Shown here piece by piece: positions 62,310 through 64,000 of a stretch of 64,000 nt of DNA. A program made the position numbers and the translations under genes. The notes below the pieces were generated by a model. The model made no database searches. It worked only from the letters and a program-made list of their open reading frames with translations, and was not told the origin of the DNA. Origin of the DNA: Bacteroidota bacterium (GTDB lineage: Bacteria > Bacteroidota > Bacteroidia > Chitinophagales > Chitinophagaceae); NCBI GenBank assembly GCA_018268085.1, contig JAFDXE010000003.1, positions 1 to 64,000 on the forward strand. The letters run 5' to 3'. Every line of letters starts with the position of its first letter. Position 1 is the stretch's first letter.

Positions 62310-62873
62310 TTATTGTATTCCGTAACTACCCAGCAGATCCTTATACTGGTCACTGTGTCTTCTCCTCAATCCTTCAACATTCACCAGTTCCTGTATTTTC
62401 ATGAATCCGTCGAGGATTGCTTCTGGTCTTGGCGGACATCCCGGTACATACACATCTACCGGTATTACCTGGTCGATTCCCTGTAACACAGAGTATGTAT
62501 CGAAAATTCCTCCGCTGCTGGCACAGGCACCAACGGCCATCACCCAGCGGGGTTCTGCCATTTGAATATATACCTGCTTTAATACCGGGCCCATTTTCTT
62601 TGCAATGGTTCCCATTACCATCAGTAGATCGCACTGGCGGGGAGAAAAGCCCACACGTTCAGAACCGAATCTTGCCAGATCGTAGTGACTGGCCATGGTG
62701 GCCATGAATTCAATTCCGCAGCAACTGGTGGCAAAAGGCAAAGGCCAGATAGAATTTTTACGGGCAAGGCTCACTACTTTTTCAAAATTGGTAGCCATAA
62801 AACCTTCTCCCATATATCCTTCCGGAATACCTTCGAATTTTACGGTGTTATTAAACTGTACCGGACGAGACAT
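62310..62873 (-). CDS. nuoB: NADH-quinone oxidoreductase subunit B (NuoB)
   Basis: This 187-aa subunit carries the N2 cluster ligands: TSCCGIEFMA, the CASSGG block and CPPRPEA. N2 is the last Fe-S centre, giving electrons to quinone. ATG start at 62873; the gap to nuoA holds a different, GATTAGCTGATT-type repeat. Confidence 0.97.
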   Translation of the reverse strand: MSRPVQFNNTVKFEGIPEGYMGEGFMATNFEKVVSLARKNSIWPLPFATSCCGIEFMATMASHYDLARFGSERVGFSPRQCDLLMVMGTIAKKMGPVLKQVYIQMAEPRWVMAVGACASSGGIFDTYSVLQGIDQVIPVDVYVPGCPPRPEAILDGFMKIQELVNVEGLRRRHSDQYKDLLGSYGIQ

Positions 62874-62976
62874 AGTTGATTAGCTGATTGATGAAGTGCT
62901 GATTTGACAATGCATAACAGAATTTCTGATTAAAATGTTCATGCCTTCATTGTCGAACCGGCTAATTTTTATTTGT
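62874..62976. repeat. GATTAGCTGATT-type repeat between nuoA and nuoB
   Basis: The gap is 103 bases with GATTAGCTGATTGATGA and TGCTGATTTGAC on the left and CGGCTAATTTTTATTT on the right, similar in style to the nuoN-side repeat at 48745-48786. It is not of the AAAAGTCAAAA family and no gene is present. Confidence 0.55.
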
Positions 62977-63366
62977 TTATTCTTCCCACTTCAACGCACC
63001 TTTTTTAAAGATGTAGATGAAGCCGGCTAAAAACAAACCTACAAATAACAATACTGCCATAAATCCTTCCCAACCGAGGTCTCTGAAATTAACAGCGTAG
63101 GGATAGAAGAAGATCACTTCCACATCAAACAACACAAATAAAATGGCGACCAGGAAATACTTGATGGCCATTGGCTGGCGGGCATTTCCACGGATCTCGA
63201 TACCACTCTCAAAATTCTGAAGTTTGTCGGCTGTTTTTCTTTTTGGTCCCAACAGATCAGACCCAAGGATCATTGTAGCAATAAGGCCCAAGGAGAAGAT
63301 CACCTGCAACACAATCGGCAGATAATTTTCGGCGCTGTTTACAATCTGGAGGAAATAAATCGGCAT
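62977..63366 (-). CDS. nuoA: NADH-quinone oxidoreductase subunit A (NuoA)
   Basis: This 129-aa subunit has three membrane helices and the family FESGIEIRGNARQPMAIKYFLVAILFVLFDVEVIFFYP (split here) block, with the conserved FDVEVIFF. First gene of the nuo operon. ATG start. Confidence 0.95.
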   Translation of the reverse strand: MPIYFLQIVNSAENYLPIVLQVIFSLGLIATMILGSDLLGPKRKTADKLQNFESGIEIRGNARQPMAIKYFLVAILFVLFDVEVIFFYPYAVNFRDLGWEGFMAVLLFVGLFLAGFIYIFKKGALKWEE

Positions 63367-63394
63367 TATTTATTGATGGTTATGAATTTGACCG

Positions 63395-63425
63395 CAAAAA
63401 TAAGACAGCAGCATTAATATACAAT
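63395..63425 (-). promoter_or_regulatory. Promoter of the nuo operon
   Basis: On the minus strand ATTG (63422-63425) and TATTTTTG (63395-63402) are separated by 19 bases, the spacing of Bacteroidota -33/-7 promoters. Transcription would begin near 63388, leaving a leader of about 20 bases before nuoA. Confidence 0.6.
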
Positions 63426-63437
63426 GATGAATATCAA

Positions 63438-63473
63438 ATAAAAAAGCCATTGAACAGGTCAACGGCTTTTTTA
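63438..63473. terminator. Bidirectional terminator between TPR gene and nuoA
   Basis: AAAAAAGCC-A-TTGA pairs with TCAA-C-GGCTTTTTT around a 5-base loop. On the minus strand it ends the upstream TPR-gene transcript before the nuo promoter. Confidence 0.75.
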
Positions 63474-63491
63474 ACTTTTTTAGCGGTGTAC

Positions 63492-64000
63492 TTAATGGCT
63501 TCCGGCAGGTTTGGTTGTTTTTGTTCCCTGTGCCGGCCTTCTTGGCGCATTCGGATTATTTTCACTGATAAATTTCCTGTTATCTATCAATTGCTGATCG
63601 GCTGGGTCGAGCACCAATGCTTTATCAAGATAACTCAATGACATCGCCTGGTCTTTTTTCACATTATAATAATACTCAACAAAATATTTATACGCACCCA
63701 GCAGGTAATCTTTTACTTTAGATTTATCGGCTGTTTTCTCTCCTATTTCAATAGCTTTTTGATAAGGCTCAACTGCCAAACCCTGTGCGCCGGTTGAATC
63801 AATAGACGCATAAGATTTTCCAACCATATACAAACCAAACATATCATCCGGGAATTTCTCTGTGTATTTATTGAAGATATTAATAGATGAATCGTACTGA
63901 CCAGAACGGAAATAATCATAGCCGGCATAATAGAAGTCTGTTTTTGTAGGACTCTTTTTTACCGCCAGCACTTTCTGGAACCAGTCTGCCGCTTCCCTGT
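63492..64000 (-). CDS. TPR-repeat protein, 5' end outside the window
   Basis: The visible 169 residues at the C-terminus contain tetratricopeptide-like units (FRSGQYDSSINIFNKYTEKFPDD, YQKAIEIGEK, YLDKALVLDPADQQ), with a Pro/Thr/Lys tail (APRRPAQGTKTTKPAGSH). The frame stays open to the right edge at 64000 (REAADWFQKVLAVKKSP...), so the true start lies beyond and a GTG at 63971 is not the start. TPR proteins act as scaffolds. The gene ends before the terminator that precedes nuo and is probably a separate unit. Confidence 0.85.
   Translation of the reverse strand, partial: REAADWFQKVLAVKKSPTKTDFYYAGYDYFRSGQYDSSINIFNKYTEKFPDDMFGLYMVGKSYASIDSTGAQGLAVEPYQKAIEIGEKTADKSKVKDYLLGAYKYFVEYYYNVKKDQAMSLSYLDKALVLDPADQQLIDNRKFISENNPNAPRRPAQGTKTTKPAGSH

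Overview
The window comes from a member of the Bacteroidota, most probably the Chitinophagaceae. The evidence is a PorP/SprF protein next to a giant PKD protein with a type B type IX secretion (T9SS) sorting domain, a second protein with a type A sorting domain, a SusC-like TonB-dependent receptor, an ExbB-ExbD-ExbD-TonB cluster, several promoters close to the Bacteroidota -7 consensus TAnnTTTG, few Shine-Dalgarno sites, and a complete 14-subunit nuo operon with a short NuoG. No rRNA, tRNA, CRISPR array, prophage or intact insertion sequence was seen.

Layout. 0-8 kb: a LOG-family nucleotide hydrolase, an outer-membrane protein, a GlcD-type flavin dehydrogenase, and a SprF plus giant T9SS substrate pair. 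8-12.4 kb: recG, an RhlE-type DEAD-box helicase and a CvfB-type S1 protein. 12.3-19.2 kb: a lipid block with a PAP2 phosphatase, an App1-type phosphatidate phosphatase and a diacylglycerol-kinase-like enzyme, followed after two small genes by an MprF-type lysyl-phosphatidylglycerol synthase/flippase overlapping a VirJ/AcvB-type hydrolase. 19.4-21.5 kb: the potassium transporter kup.

21.7-28.5 kb is the most interesting part. A small protein, a polytopic membrane protein, a histidine kinase and a NarL-type regulator form an operon. An orphan LuxR-type DNA-binding domain about three quarters identical to the regulator's own domain follows, and then two secreted proteins, the second T9SS-sorted. 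A 16-bp operator-like sequence, CAGGTA-N4-TACC(T/C)G, precedes each of these units. In two of the promoters it occurs twice at exactly the same spacing from the -7 box (64 and 38 bp). I read this as a small self-contained regulon controlling surface proteins.

28.5-42 kb is accessory metabolism: a GH1-like glycosidase and an SDR; a TonB-dependent receptor, a small Cys-rich protein and NhaD; an AraC regulator with an SDR, a two-TM protein and a thioredoxin-reductase-like flavoprotein; a truncated-haemoglobin-like lipoprotein operon; a DUF389 protein; and an unknown exported protein. 42-48.5 kb: mnmE, the Ton energiser operon and a MacB-like permease.

48.8-63.4 kb is the nuo operon on the minus strand (A to N), transcribed from a good promoter at 63.4 kb. 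It carries two foreign genes, a VOC-fold protein between nuoE and nuoF and a four-helix-bundle (S23) protein between nuoF and nuoG. Six of its intergenic junctions are filled by the same AAAAGTCAAAA-type inverted-repeat element, and the S23 gene sits between the arms of one copy. The window ends inside a TPR protein gene.
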